Part shown: positions 9,265 through 17,644 of the stretch, one piece after another
Layout of the letters: each line of letters begins with the position of its first letter
Numbering within the stretch: the stretch's first letter is position 1
Source: Rhodospirillales bacterium
Lineage (GTDB): Bacteria; Pseudomonadota; Alphaproteobacteria; Reyranellales; Reyranellaceae
Assembly: GCA_009377525.1 (NCBI GenBank)
Contig: WHTW01000031.1
Span: 9,664-60,187 of the forward strand
DNA: 50,524 nt
Direction: 5' to 3'
The notes under the pieces: generated by a model
What the model saw: only the letters and a program-made list of their open reading frames with translations
Databases searched by the model: none
Told to the model about the DNA's origin: nothing
Program-made: the position numbers and the translations under genes

Positions 9265-10860
9265 ATGAGGGCGGATTACGTCGTGGTGGGTGCCGGCTCG
9301 GCCGGATGCGTGGTTGCGTCTCGACTGTCGGAAACGGGAGCGTCGGTGATCCTGCTGGAAGCCGGCCCCAGCGACTGGCATCCCATGATCCATATCCCGG
9401 CCGGCATGCGCTCGCTGATCCGCAATCCACTGGTCAACTGGAACTACACGACCGAGCCCGAGGCCGGCACCGGCGAGCGCCGCATGGAATGGCCGCGCGG
9501 GCGGGTCATGGGCGGCTCGAGCTCGATCAACGGCATGCTCTATGTGCGCGGCGCGCCGGCCGATTTCGACGGCTGGGCGCAGATGGGCTGCCGCGGCTGG
9601 AGCTGGGACGACGTGCTGCCCTACTTCAAGAAATCCGAGCACTACGTGCAGGGCGGCGATGCCGAGGTGCGCGGCCGGGGCGGGCCGCTCAAGGTCGAGG
9701 ATTACCGCACCATCCTGCCGCTGACCCACCGCTTCGTCGAAGCCGCCCAGCAGGCGGGCTTCCCGTTCAATCCCGATCTCAACGGCAAGCAGCGCCAGGG
9801 CGTCGGCTACTCGCAGATGACGCGGCGCGGCCGCCTGCGCGGCTCGACGGCGCAGACTTTTCTGCGCGAAGCCAGGGGGCGGCCGAACCTCCGGGTCGAG
9901 ACCGATGCGCAGGGCGGCAAGCTGATGTTCGAGGGCAAGCGCTGTGTGGGCGTCACCTTCCGGCGCGGCGGCAACCTCACCGAGGTGCGCGCCAACCGCG
10001 AGGTGATCGTGTCGGGCGGCACCATCAACTCGCCGCACATCCTGCAGATCTCGGGCATCGGGCCTGCGGCGCACCTGCAGTCGCTCGGCATCCCGGTGGT
10101 GCACGACTTGGCCGGAGTCGGCGCCAACCTCATAGACCACTATGTGATCCGCGTGGTGCATCGCGTGCACGGAACGCCGACGGTGAACGAGATCGCGCGC
10201 TTCCCGCGCGTGCTGCCGGAGATCCTGCGCTTCGCCGTCACCGGCCGGGGCGCGCTGACCTTCGGCGTCACCACCGCGCAATGTTTCTGCGACAGCCGCG
10301 AGGGGCTGGCCTCGCCCGACCTGCAGCTCCTGTTCACGCCCGGCAGCACGCACCCGCTGAAGTTCGGCCGGCTCGACGAGCAGCCCGGCATGAGCTGCGT
10401 GGTCTGCGTCGTGAAGCCCGACAGCCGCGGCACCATCATGGCCGCCTCCCTCGATCCCTTCGCGCGGCCGGCGATCAAGCCCAACTACCTCACCACGCAC
10501 ACCGACGAGCTGGCCCTGCTGGGCGGCACGCGCCATGTGCGGAAGATCTTCGCCGCGCCGGCGCTGGCGCAGCACAGCAGGGGCGAGATCCAGCCCGGGC
10601 CCGACCTTGCAAGCGACGCCGACCTGCTGGCCTATGCCCGCCGCTCGGGCAACACGCTCTATCACCCGGTCGGGACCTGCAGGATGGGCGAGGACCCGCG
10701 CGCCGTGGTCGATTCGCGCCTGCGCGTGCATGGCATCCAGGGCCTGCGGGTGATCGACGCCTCGGTGATGCCGACGCTGACCACCGGCAACACCAACGCA
10801 CCCACGATCATGATCGCCGAGAAGGGTGCGACGATGATCGCGGAGGACGCAGCGAGCTGA
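9265..10860 (+). CDS. GMC-family FAD oxidoreductase (choline dehydrogenase-like)
   Basis: Flavoprotein of 531 residues that oxidises alcohols. It shows the FAD-binding GAGSAG (9-14), the GMC signature [14 protein letters not shown] (about 86-99), [19 protein letters not shown] near residue 250 (key residues GG..NSP..L..SGIG), the HPVGTCRMG segment and the C-terminal TGNTNAP motif carrying an active-site Asn. The ATG at 9265 puts the FAD fold at residue 4, as usual for this family; an upstream in-frame start at 9196 would add a tail without homology. The substrate is not predictable. The gene is followed directly by dispersed repeat copy 2. Confidence 0.9.
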   Translation: MRADYVVVGAGSAGCVVASRLSETGASVILLEAGPSDWHPMIHIPAGMRSLIRNPLVNWNYTTEPEAGTGERRMEWPRGRVMGGSSSINGMLYVRGAPADFDGWAQMGCRGWSWDDVLPYFKKSEHYVQGGDAEVRGRGGPLKVEDYRTILPLTHRFVEAAQQAGFPFNPDLNGKQRQGVGYSQMTRRGRLRGSTAQTFLREARGRPNLRVETDAQGGKLMFEGKRCVGVTFRRGGNLTEVRANREVIVSGGTINSPHILQISGIGPAAHLQSLGIPVVHDLAGVGANLIDHYVIRVVHRVHGTPTVNEIARFPRVLPEILRFAVTGRGALTFGVTTAQCFCDSREGLASPDLQLLFTPGSTHPLKFGRLDEQPGMSCVVCVVKPDSRGTIMAASLDPFARPAIKPNYLTTHTDELALLGGTRHVRKIFAAPALAQHSRGEIQPGPDLASDADLLAYARRSGNTLYHPVGTCRMGEDPRAVVDSRLRVHGIQGLRVIDASVMPTLTTGNTNAPTIMIAEKGATMIAEDAAS

Positions 10861-10867
10861 CAGAGAA

Positions 10868-11279
10868 GCTGCCGGGCGGTGCCTGCACTGCTGTCGGCGG
10901 TGCGAGGACTTTCCGCCTTTCCCGCCTTTATGGCCGGTCGTTTTCTTCGGACTGCACCCCTCGGGTGAGACAGTAAAACCCGCCGGAGCCGCGAGCCCGT
11001 CTGGAGGCAAGCAGCCGAACGGGCCGCGCGGTGTCTGCCGCAGCCTTCTGGTCTCGGATAAACGATGCATAGAGCGACAACGCGGGGAAGCAACGCAACA
11101 GGCCGATTATATAACTAAGGTGCACCACTGTCAAGCACCAACGTTATGCACTGCCAGTTTCGTTTTCGCGACTTTTGAGGCTCCATAGAGGGGTCCATCT
11201 GGGGGGTCGTCCTGGCGGCGACGCCATTCCTTGTGTCGCCGGCCCTGAGTGCCAGCAATGCTTTCAAAGCCAGCGACGA
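10868..11279 (-). repeat. Dispersed repeat, copy 2, with consensus promoter
   Basis: Second copy of the element at 1-475. It lies exactly between the end of the GMC gene and the stop codon of the racemase-like gene (11280). Conserved blocks include GGTGCGAGGA (10897-10906), GATGCATAGAGCG, CAACGCGGGGAAGCAA and GTTTCGTTTTCGCGACTTT (11158-11176). It contains GGACTGCACCCC...AAAACCC (10949-10981), which recurs inside the broken TAXI gene at 18157-18188. The minus strand carries a perfect -35/-10 pair. No CDS is called; this is the only content of the 420-bp gap. Confidence 0.85.
11106..11134 (-). promoter_or_regulatory. Perfect consensus sigma-70 promoter inside repeat copy 2
   Basis: On the minus strand, TTGACA (11134-11129), exactly 17 bp, then TATAAT (11111-11106). 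The predicted transcript starts near 11099 and runs leftward through the conserved repeat and possibly antisense into the 3' end of the GMC gene. A perfect consensus at optimal spacing is unusual in such GC-rich DNA. Confidence 0.75.
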
Positions 11280-12008
11280 CTAGAACCGCTTTGGCCTGAG
11301 CCCGGCGTGGAACCAGGTGATCATCGAGTAGATGTCGTAGACCGGCAGGCCCACCGCCTCCTGCAATGCCGCCGCATAGGGTGGCATGTTGGTGCATTCG
11401 AGCACGATGGCGCCGATGTCAGGATGGCGCGCTAAAAGGCCCTTGCCGGCCTCGACCACGTCCTGGCGGGCAAGATCGACGTCGAGGTCCTGCTTCTCGC
11501 CCTTGATCAGCACGCGGAAGAACTCAGCTCCGTTCTCGGTGCCGGCGATCGGCGCATCGAGCGGCACGCCCGCCCCTTCGAGATGGGCCGGCGTGAGGCT
11601 CTGTGCACTCACCGAGACGATGCCGACGCGCTTGCCGGGCGGCAGGGTCGCCTGCACCCACGGCACCTGCATCAGCGACGACGTCGCCACCGGCACTCCA
11701 ACGGCGGCGGCGATTTCCTTCTGGAAGATCGACAGGAAACCGCAGTTGGTGGTGATCGCCTCTGCGCCGAGATCGACCAGGTCGGTCGCGGCGGCGACGA
11801 AATCCTGCAACAGGCCGGTGGCGCCGGCCAGCACCACGCGCTCGGGGCTGGCGCCGCGCACGACGCGGAACAGAACCGGGAACGGCCATGTCGAGCCGTT
11901 GCCCATGTCGCCCGGGATGCGCGGGAAGCGCGCTTCCAGCATCAGGATGCCGAGCGGCGCGCCGTAGATGGACTTGCCGCCGCGCGCGATATTGGTGGTG
12001 CCGGCCAT
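11280..12008 (-). CDS. Aspartate/glutamate/hydantoin racemase-superfamily protein
   Basis: A 242-residue protein with the two catalytic Cys of the Asp/Glu racemase superfamily: Cys89 in TTNCGF and Cys205 in LECTNMP. The superfamily contains aspartate, glutamate and hydantoin racemases and maleate/arylmalonate isomerases or decarboxylases; the sequence does not choose between them. The start is ATG 12008, which overlaps the stop of the upstream Bug-protein remnant by one base (TGATG), so it was once cotranscribed with a TctC-type binding protein. Its own expression may still depend on that remnant's promoter. Confidence 0.82.
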   Translation of the reverse strand: MAGTTNIARGGKSIYGAPLGILMLEARFPRIPGDMGNGSTWPFPVLFRVVRGASPERVVLAGATGLLQDFVAAATDLVDLGAEAITTNCGFLSIFQKEIAAAVGVPVATSSLMQVPWVQATLPPGKRVGIVSVSAQSLTPAHLEGAGVPLDAPIAGTENGAEFFRVLIKGEKQDLDVDLARQDVVEAGKGLLARHPDIGAIVLECTNMPPYAAALQEAVGLPVYDIYSMITWFHAGLRPKRF

Positions 12009-12313
12009 CAGTCGATCTTCGCGCCGGCGGCCTTCGCCGTCTCGGCCCATTTGGCGCGGTCGCGTTTCAGTGTCGCCTTGCCGCCGGCGCCGCTCTTGCA
12101 GTCGATGACCAGACGCTGGCCGAGCGACTTCTCGAGCGAGGGCTGCAGCATGCGGGCAACGACGTCGACGCCCGAGCCGGCCGGGAAACCCATCAGGATG
12201 GTGATGGGCTTGCTCGGCCAGCCCTGCGCCGACACGGAAGCCGCACAGAGAAAGAGCGCGGCCAGGAACGCGGCCAAGGACGCGGCAAGAGAGCCCACAA
12301 GGGCCTTCAGCAT
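12008..12313 (-). pseudogene. Bug/TctC-family binding protein, internally deleted
   Basis: The 101-codon frame begins with a good signal peptide ending ASVSAQ, then the family's conserved N-terminus GWPSKPITILMGFPAGSG. After about residue 70 (CKSGAGGK) it jumps to a typical extreme C-terminus (RAKWAETAKAAGAKID). Full-length tripartite-tricarboxylate binding proteins are about 300-330 residues, so roughly 220 central residues are missing while the reading frame is kept. A ligand-binding fold is impossible at this size. It is probably a decayed gene whose frame survived by chance or for coupling to the downstream racemase-like gene. Confidence 0.8.
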
Positions 12314-12375
12314 GGTGGTCTCCCGAGGAGCGGATGATTTGGCTGCTATGCTGGGCCAACGGAGGGAGAAACGCC

Positions 12376-13554
12376 ATGGGCTACATGACCGAGGAGCGCC
12401 GGCTGATCCAGGAGACGGTGCGCGCCTTCGCCATGAAGGAGGTGCTGCCGGTCGCCAACAGGCTCGATCCGGAGAAGGGCGACATCCCAACCGAGCTCAT
12501 CCAGAAGCTCGCCGATATGGGCTACTTCGGCATCGTCATCCCCGAGCAGTACGGCGGCATGGGCCTTGGCGTGTTCGAGTATTGCCTGATCACCGAGGAG
12601 CTGGCGCGGGCCTGGATGAGCGTCGCTTCCATCATCGCCCGCGGCAACGGCCTGTCGGCCGGCCGCGGCATGACCGATGAACAACGCGCCGTTTTCCTGC
12701 CGCGCGCCGCGCGCGGCGAATTTTTGGGCGCCGCGGCCATGTCGGAACCAAATGTCGGCTCGGACCTCGGCGCCATCGCCTGCCGGGCGCGGCGCGACGG
12801 CGACGATTGGGTGATCAACGGCAACAAGTACTGGTGCACTTTCGCCGACGGCGCCGATTACATCATGCTCGTCGCCCGCACCTCCGATGCGCCCGACCCC
12901 AGGCGCAAGCATGTCGGCCTGTCGTCCTTCCTGATCGAGAAGCCGCGCGGCACGCTGCCGCCGGGCGTGAAGGGCGCGCCGATTCCCAAGATCGGCTACT
13001 TCGGCTGGAAGACCTGGGAGCTCGCCTTCGACGATTGCCGCCTGCCGGGCTCGGCGCTGATCGGCGAGGAAGGTCGCGCCTTCTACTACATCTCGGCGGG
13101 CCTCGAACGCGCCCGCGCGCACACGGCGGCGCGCTCGATCGGCCTGGCACGTGGTGCGCTGGAGGACGCCACGGCCTACGCCCAGGAGCGCCGCCAGTTC
13201 GGCCAGGCGATCGGCGATTTCCAGAACACACGCTTCCGGCTGGCCCGCATGGCGACCGAGATCGAGGCGGCGCGCCAGCTCATGTACTTCGTGTGCGACG
13301 AGATCGACCAGAAGCGGCGCTGCGACAAGGAGGCGGCGATGGCGAAGCTCTTTGCCTCCGAGATGGCCGAGCGCGTGACCTCCGAGGCGCTACAAGTGTT
13401 CGGCGGCGCCGGCTACACCACCCTGCATGCCGTCGAGCGCTACTGGCGCGATGCGCGGCTCACCAAGATCTTCGAAGGCACGTCGGAGATCCAGCAGCGC
13501 ATCATCTCCGACCATCTGCTGGGCAAGCCCCAGGAACGCGGCAAGGCGGCGTGA
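12376..13554 (+). CDS. Acyl-CoA dehydrogenase
   Basis: FAD-dependent dehydrogenase of 392 residues, cytoplasmic. Segments seen: N-terminal helical domain; EPNVGSDLGAI and WVINGNKYWCT around the FAD/beta domain; RQFGQAIGDFQ; and the C-terminal YWRDARLTKIFEGTSEIQQ, where Glu367 is the expected catalytic base. Start ATG 12376 follows GGAGGGAGAA. Substrate chain length cannot be told. Its stop is 1 bp from the ATG of the frameshifted ion-channel gene. Confidence 0.93.
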   Translation: MGYMTEERRLIQETVRAFAMKEVLPVANRLDPEKGDIPTELIQKLADMGYFGIVIPEQYGGMGLGVFEYCLITEELARAWMSVASIIARGNGLSAGRGMTDEQRAVFLPRAARGEFLGAAAMSEPNVGSDLGAIACRARRDGDDWVINGNKYWCTFADGADYIMLVARTSDAPDPRRKHVGLSSFLIEKPRGTLPPGVKGAPIPKIGYFGWKTWELAFDDCRLPGSALIGEEGRAFYYISAGLERARAHTAARSIGLARGALEDATAYAQERRQFGQAIGDFQNTRFRLARMATEIEAARQLMYFVCDEIDQKRRCDKEAAMAKLFASEMAERVTSEALQVFGGAGYTTLHAVERYWRDARLTKIFEGTSEIQQRIISDHLLGKPQERGKAA

Positions 13555-13555
13555 C

Positions 13556-13998
13556 ATGGAACTCGACGCGCCGATGGCCCACATCATCCGGGGCATCCTG
13601 ATGGTCGGCGCCACCGGCGTCATACAGGTCGTGGCGCAGCTCGCGCTCAGCCGCATGATGGACATCCTGCCTCGCCGCCGGAGTCGCGCCATCCGACGTT
13701 CTACATGCTCACCCACAGCGTCAGCGCCGTCATGATCCTGCTGGTCGGCCACCTGCTGCAGGTGACGATGTGGGCGGCGCTCTATTTCTACGATTGGCGC
13801 GCGTTCAAGAGCTTCGGCACCGCGATGTACTTCTCGCTCACGAGCTTCACTACGCTGGGCGCTGCCGAGCTTTCCCTGCCGCCGCAGCACCGCATGATCG
13901 GCGCCTTCGAATCCGCCGCCGGCATGATGATGTTCGGCTGGTCGACCGCCCTTCTGGTCGCCGTCGTCGTCCGTACCGATCGCCGCGCCCGGCCCTAA
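13556..13998 (+). pseudogene. Small ion-channel-family membrane protein, frameshifted
   Basis: The first part, from ATG 13556, reads MELDAPMAHIIRGILMVGA and then a first hydrophobic segment to about 13675. The rest is in another frame and resumes with SPPESRHPTFYMLTHS, followed by helices around 13720-13790, SLTSFTTLGAAEL (a pore/filter-like TTLG) and a last helix ending at 13998. The two frames differ by one base near 13665-13690, consistent with a 1-bp deletion or a sequencing error. If repaired the product would be about 147 residues with the P-loop of small potassium-channel-like proteins. It lies 1 bp after the acyl-CoA dehydrogenase. Confidence 0.65.
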
Positions 13999-14438
13999 AG
14001 TCTTTTGCTCATGTGGATCACGATACCGACCGGGACCACTTCCTCGCGGTCGACCTGATAGCCGAGCCGGCGATAGAGCGCGATGTTCTCGGCGAACCGC
14101 TGGTTGGTGTAGAGCCGGATCGTATCGAAGCCGAGCGCGCGCGCCAGCGTTTCGGCGTGCGCCATCAGCCGGCGGCCAAGACCGCGCCCCTGGAAGGACG
14201 GCGAAACAGCGACGTTCTCGACCAGCAGATGATCGGCTTCGCGGATCGTCTCGATCAAGGCGGCCAGCATGCCGTCGATGTATAGAAGGTCGAAGCGATG
14301 CCTGGCGACGGCGTCGTCATAGTTCGCCGTCATCGGCTTGGGCTCGCGACCGATCAGCGGCACCCATTTGGCGTAGGCTTGCCGCGTCAGATCGCGGATC
14401 GCGCCGGCATCCGCCGCTGTGGCCTGCCGTAGCTCCAC
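13995..14438 (-). CDS. GNAT-family N-acetyltransferase
   Basis: A 147-residue acetyltransferase. The acetyl-CoA motif A is seen as VENVAVSPSFQGRGLGRRLM (about 75-94), with QGRGLG as the pyrophosphate-binding turn. The N-terminus LRQATAADAGAIRDL is typical of the fold. The start is GTG 14438, one base after the stop of the upstream hydrolase gene, implying coupled translation. The 3' end overlaps the convergent channel remnant by 4 bp. The acceptor substrate is unknown. Confidence 0.85.
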   Translation of the reverse strand: MELRQATAADAGAIRDLTRQAYAKWVPLIGREPKPMTANYDDAVARHRFDLLYIDGMLAALIETIREADHLLVENVAVSPSFQGRGLGRRLMAHAETLARALGFDTIRLYTNQRFAENIALYRRLGYQVDREEVVPVGIVIHMSKRL

Positions 14439-14439
14439 G

Positions 14440-15276
14440 TCAGCCTTCCCGCTCGGCGATGCGCATCAGCCAGTCATCCATCAGCGCGGCCAACAGGTCC
14501 GGCGTGTCGAGTGGCCAGCCATGGTCGGCACGATCGATGACTGCAAAGGTGGCGCGCGGATAGCTCTCCAGGATAGTCCAGGCGTCGCGATAACCCACGA
14601 CGGTGTCCTGCCGGGCCGCGATGATCAGCGTGGGCTCCTCGAAGGTCTTCTCCACCTCGGCCAGATCAAAGGAGAAGGCATAGCGTTTCGGATCGGTCCG
14701 GATCTCCATGGCGATCGGCGCCGTGGCCTGGATGGCGGGGTGGACCACGGCGCGACGCCTTTGGCCCAGCGCCTCGACGTAGTCGCGCGTCTGCACCAGG
14801 ACGTTGCCCAGTGCCACCCGCTCCGTGGCGTTGAGCCTGGCCATGAGGGCGTCGTCCTGCACGAGCGGGCGAAACGGCGGCAACGTGCGCTGGCCGTCCT
14901 CCGCGTGAATGCGAGGCACGCGCAGCAGCAGACCTGCGATCCGCGGGCAACGTCGCGCGGCGATGGCGCGCGCCAGATAGCCGCCGGCCGACGAGCCGGC
15001 GAGCAGAAACCGGCCGGACGGCAGGACCTGATCGATGAAGGCCAGCAGAGCGTCCAACACGTCGTCCTGGCTCTCGAAGCCATCCTTCGCCACCGAGCGG
15101 CCCATGCCCGGCAGGTCGGGATAGATCCGCCGCCAGCCAGGACGCGTCGCGAAGAAGTGCTCGTAGGTGCCGGCTTCGACGTGGCGGTCCATGGTCCAGC
15201 CATGGAGGAAGACGATCGGCCGGCCCTCGCCGTGTTCCTCGTAGTCGATCGTCGCCTTGTCGGTCTCGCACTGCAT
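14440..15276 (-). CDS. Alpha/beta hydrolase
   Basis: A 278-residue alpha/beta-hydrolase-fold protein. The oxyanion motif is FLHGWTMD (23-30), the nucleophile elbow GSSAGG has Ser96, a candidate acid is Asp in AARQDTVVGY, and the His is in DRADHGWPLD. Start ATG 15276 is placed by homology of the first strand; the open frame upstream is non-homologous. It is followed after 1 bp by the GNAT gene. Esterase, haloperoxidase-like and C-C hydrolase roles are all possible. Confidence 0.87.
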   Translation of the reverse strand: MQCETDKATIDYEEHGEGRPIVFLHGWTMDRHVEAGTYEHFFATRPGWRRIYPDLPGMGRSVAKDGFESQDDVLDALLAFIDQVLPSGRFLLAGSSAGGYLARAIAARRCPRIAGLLLRVPRIHAEDGQRTLPPFRPLVQDDALMARLNATERVALGNVLVQTRDYVEALGQRRRAVVHPAIQATAPIAMEIRTDPKRYAFSFDLAEVEKTFEEPTLIIAARQDTVVGYRDAWTILESYPRATFAVIDRADHGWPLDTPDLLAALMDDWLMRIAEREG

Positions 15277-15319
15277 GCTGCCCCTTGGCCGGCATGCGTG
15301 GGCCGGCTGGAGGCAAGAC

Positions 15320-15361
15320 CTACAGCGTCCGCAGGAACTGCACCAGATCCTGTGTCTCCTG
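15320..15361 (-). pseudogene. Possible 3' remnant of a cytochrome c-type gene
   Basis: The minus strand reads QETQDLVQFLRTL-stop, a string typical of the extreme C-terminus of di-haem cytochrome c peroxidase/MauG-like or small cytochrome c proteins. Nothing upstream in that frame continues the similarity and no CXXCH is near. It may be a short scrap left by a deletion in the 140-bp gap between the hydrolase and class II aldolase genes. Confidence 0.25.
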
Positions 15362-15416
15362 CCGTCCAGTAGCCCGCCGCGATGGCGACGCGCAGCGTGC
15401 TGTGCGGCGTGTCCAA

Positions 15417-16211
15417 TCAGTCGCGGAAGCCCGGATCGATCCGGTCGAGCTTCCGCAGCAGCGCCGGCCAGTCCATCACGCCGAACGGACGGCGGACATG
15501 CGGCTGGAAGTTCATGTAGGTCTCGTGAACGACGTCGTCCGGCACCTGGATGAGCCTGGTGCTGCACGACATGGCCGCGATCTGGGTCTTGCAGCTGAGC
15601 TCCAGCCGGTGCATGGCGTTGAACGCCTCGGGAATGGTGGCGCCTGTCGTCAGCAGGCCATGATTGCGCAGGATCAAGGTGTTGTTGTCGCCGAGATCCT
15701 TGGCCAGCGCCGCGCGCGCAGCAGTGTCGAGCACGACGCCGTCAAAGTCGTGATAGCTGATCTTGGCAAAGCGCATCGACGTCTGCGTGTTAGGCAGCAG
15801 GCCGCACTCCATGGTCGACACCGCCATGCCCGCCCAGGTGTGGGTGTGGATGATGCAGTTCACCTCGGGCTTGGCCATGTGGATGGCGCTATGGATCACG
15901 AAGCCCGCACGGTTGACGCCATACTTTAGATCGCCGAAGTCGGGTTGGGCCAGGACGTTGCCCTCGTGGTCGATCTTGATCAGGCTAGAGGCGGTGATCT
16001 CCTCGTAGAGCAGGCCATAGGCGTTGATCAGGAAGGCGTCTGACTCGCCCGGCACGCGCATCGAGATGTGGTTGGCGATCAGGTCGGACATGCCATAGAG
16101 GTCGATCAGCCGGTAGGCTGCGGCGAGGTCCACGCGTGCCTGCCACTCCTCGGGGGAGACCTTCGCGCGAAGGTTGGCGACGTTCGACTTCTTGAGGGCG
16201 TGCACGGTCAT
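15417..16211 (-). CDS. Class II aldolase/adducin-family protein
   Basis: A 264-residue zinc-dependent aldolase-fold protein. Metal ligands are visible as His122 and His124 in IHTHTW and His184 in LRNHGL; the N-terminal NHISMRVPG and the LINAYGLLYEEIT segment match the family. Relatives include fuculose-phosphate aldolase, ribulose-phosphate epimerase and decarboxylases; longer proteins of this type also function in sugar-acid or aromatic catabolism. It stands alone: the DNA upstream (16281-16729) is a deletion scar. Confidence 0.88.
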   Translation of the reverse strand: MTVHALKKSNVANLRAKVSPEEWQARVDLAAAYRLIDLYGMSDLIANHISMRVPGESDAFLINAYGLLYEEITASSLIKIDHEGNVLAQPDFGDLKYGVNRAGFVIHSAIHMAKPEVNCIIHTHTWAGMAVSTMECGLLPNTQTSMRFAKISYHDFDGVVLDTAARAALAKDLGDNNTLILRNHGLLTTGATIPEAFNAMHRLELSCKTQIAAMSCSTRLIQVPDDVVHETYMNFQPHVRRPFGVMDWPALLRKLDRIDPGFRD

Positions 16212-16280
16212 GAAGACGCTCCAGGTGGACAGGCGGTTCCGGAACGGTATCGCCGGGCCCGCCGACCGTCCATCGGGTGG

Positions 16281-16390
16281 TCAGGCCAGCCCACGCAGAG
16301 CGAGATAGGCGCCGAGCGCCAGAAGCCCGAGGAAGAAGCACAACCGGAAGGCCTGCGGCCGCAACCTGGCGCGCACTTGCGCGGCGCCGG
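16281..16390 (-). pseudogene. TauE/SafE-family permease, C-terminal fragment
   Basis: In the frame ending at TGA 16281-16283 the minus strand reads RPQAFRLCFFLGLL followed by ALGAYLALRGLA-stop. This is the characteristic last membrane helix of sulfite-exporter TauE/SafE proteins, preceded by GAAQVRARL. Similarity fades at about 16390, where LysR-type sequence on the other strand begins. Only about 36 of some 250 codons remain. Confidence 0.6.
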
Positions 16391-16729
16391 CAGGTTGATT
16401 TTGCCGAACTGCTCGACCTCCACTTCGTCGGCTTGCCGCGCGGCACGGCGCTCGACGGGCACCTGGCGATGCAGGCAGCCCGGCTCGGCCGCATGCTGCG
16501 GCTGCGCGTCAGGGTGAGCAGCCTGGATGCCGTCTGCGCCATGGTGGCGGCGGGCGTCGGCGCCGGCATCGTGCCGGAAGCGACGGCGCGCCGGCAGCGC
16601 CGCGGCCTGCCGCTGGGCGTCGTCCGCATCGCCGAGCCGTGGGCCAACCGCCAGCTCATGCTCTGCGTCCGCGATTCAAAGCGCCTGTCGCGGCCTGCCA
16701 GGAAGCTGTTCGATGCGTTGCGTTCATAA
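16370..16729 (+). pseudogene. LysR-family regulator, C-terminal fragment
   Basis: The plus strand encodes ARRRQVDFAELLDLHFVGL, then segments such as AMVAAGVGAGIVPEATARR and ANRQLMLCVRDSKRLS, ending at TAA 16729. This is the second half of a LysR effector-binding domain. There is no helix-turn-helix, no start codon with a ribosome site and no first half, so it is a 5'-truncated remnant joined to the TauE fragment. Confidence 0.7.
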
Positions 16730-16730
16730 T

Positions 16731-16790
16731 CTTCCGGACCGCGAGCCTCCGGCTCGCTCATGAGCGCGCCAGAGGCGCGCGGTCCAGAAG
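16731..16790. repeat. Nested palindrome family, copy 2
   Basis: Arms of 30 bases (CTTCCGGACCGCGAGCCTCC... and its partner) meet at CTCATGAG with four mismatches. The left arm holds its own small palindrome GCGAGCC-TCC-GGCTCGC and the right arm a different one (GCGCGCC-AGA-GGCGCGC). It lies between the LysR remnant and the convergent Lrp gene. The outer ends CTTCCGGACCGC match copies 1 and 4. Confidence 0.85.
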
Positions 16791-16800
16791 AGTTTGAACG

Positions 16801-17280
16801 CTACCGCTTCCTCACCGCCTTCACGTCGGCGGCGATGGGATAGGCCGTCGTCGACTTGATGCGCTCCATCGAGAAGCGCGAGGTCACGTTCTTGAGCGGC
16901 ATGGTGTCTATGAGCTTCTTGTAGAAGGCGTCATAGGCCTGCATGTCGGGCACCGCCACGCGCAGCATGTAGTCGATGTCGCCGGCCATGCGGTGGAATT
17001 CCATGACCTCGGGCATGACCGTCACGAGCTGGGCGAACTTGGCGATCCAGGCCGAGGAATGATCGCCCGTCTCGATCGAGACGAACACTGTCAACCCCAT
17101 GCCGATCGATTCCGGCGAGATCAGCGCCACCCGGCGCAGGATGATGCCCGCCTTCTCCAGGCGCTGGATGCGCTTCCAGCACGGGCTTTGCGACAGGCCT
17201 ACGCGATGCGCGATCTGCGCCAATGAGAGGCTGGCATCCTCCTGCAGGAGAGCCACGATCTTCCTGTCGATCGCATCCAT
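16801..17280 (-). CDS. Lrp/AsnC-family transcriptional regulator
   Basis: DNA-binding regulator of 159 residues. The N-terminus MDAIDRKIVALLQEDASLS starts the winged helix-turn-helix, with recognition region LAQIAHRVGLSQSPCWKRIQ. A RAM ligand domain follows (PEVMEFHRMAGDIDYMLRV). ATG 17280 is used because the family starts at this DxxD motif; an upstream in-frame start at 17331 would add 17 unrelated residues. No amino-acid gene is adjacent, so the target is unknown. Confidence 0.9.
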   Translation of the reverse strand: MDAIDRKIVALLQEDASLSLAQIAHRVGLSQSPCWKRIQRLEKAGIILRRVALISPESIGMGLTVFVSIETGDHSSAWIAKFAQLVTVMPEVMEFHRMAGDIDYMLRVAVPDMQAYDAFYKKLIDTMPLKNVTSRFSMERIKSTTAYPIAADVKAVRKR

Positions 17281-17359
17281 GGACCAGTCACCCGTGAGGA
17301 CAGCCGCGACGCCACAAGACGGCGCTAGCACTGCACTGTCGGTCGTTGTTTGGGAAATC

Positions 17360-17644
17360 TCAACTGCGCGGTTCTAGACCGGCTGCGATTCCAGGCGTCC
17401 CGGGGCGCCCAGCCGCGCTCAGGCTCTCCGCCAGGACCTCGACGTCGCCGCCGAGCGGCCCGGCATAGCTGGTGAGCCGGCGGTCGGCCCCGTTGAACCA
17501 GGACAGCCGACCGGAGCCGTTTTGACAGACCAGCGAGCCTACGACGCGACCATGAGCGGAGACGGTCCACAGCGCAGGTTCGCCGGCAGCGGCGAAGAGC
17601 AGGCGTGTGGCGCGGGCAACGAACTGGTTGGCAAGGCTCAGCAT
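17360..17644 (-). CDS. Small hypothetical protein
   Basis: A 94-codon frame with codon use like its neighbours (GC-rich third positions). The product starts MLSLANQFVARATRLLFAA and has an alternating hydrophobic/polar pattern (WTVSAHGRVVGSLVCQNGS, SYAGPLGGDVEVL). I recognise no domain, signal peptide or clear ribosome site. It is not the shadow of another supported gene. The 226 bp upstream (17645-17870) contain nothing I can identify. Confidence 0.45.
   Translation of the reverse strand: MLSLANQFVARATRLLFAAAGEPALWTVSAHGRVVGSLVCQNGSGRLSWFNGADRRLTSYAGPLGGDVEVLAESLSAAGRPGTPGIAAGLEPRS

Noticed and set aside
9175..11070. Minus-strand open frame continuing upstream of the ThDP enzyme for almost 1,900 bases
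   Set aside because: It is the antisense shadow of the GMC oxidoreductase plus repeat copy 2; the ThDP fold starts at ATG 9174 with its own ribosome site.
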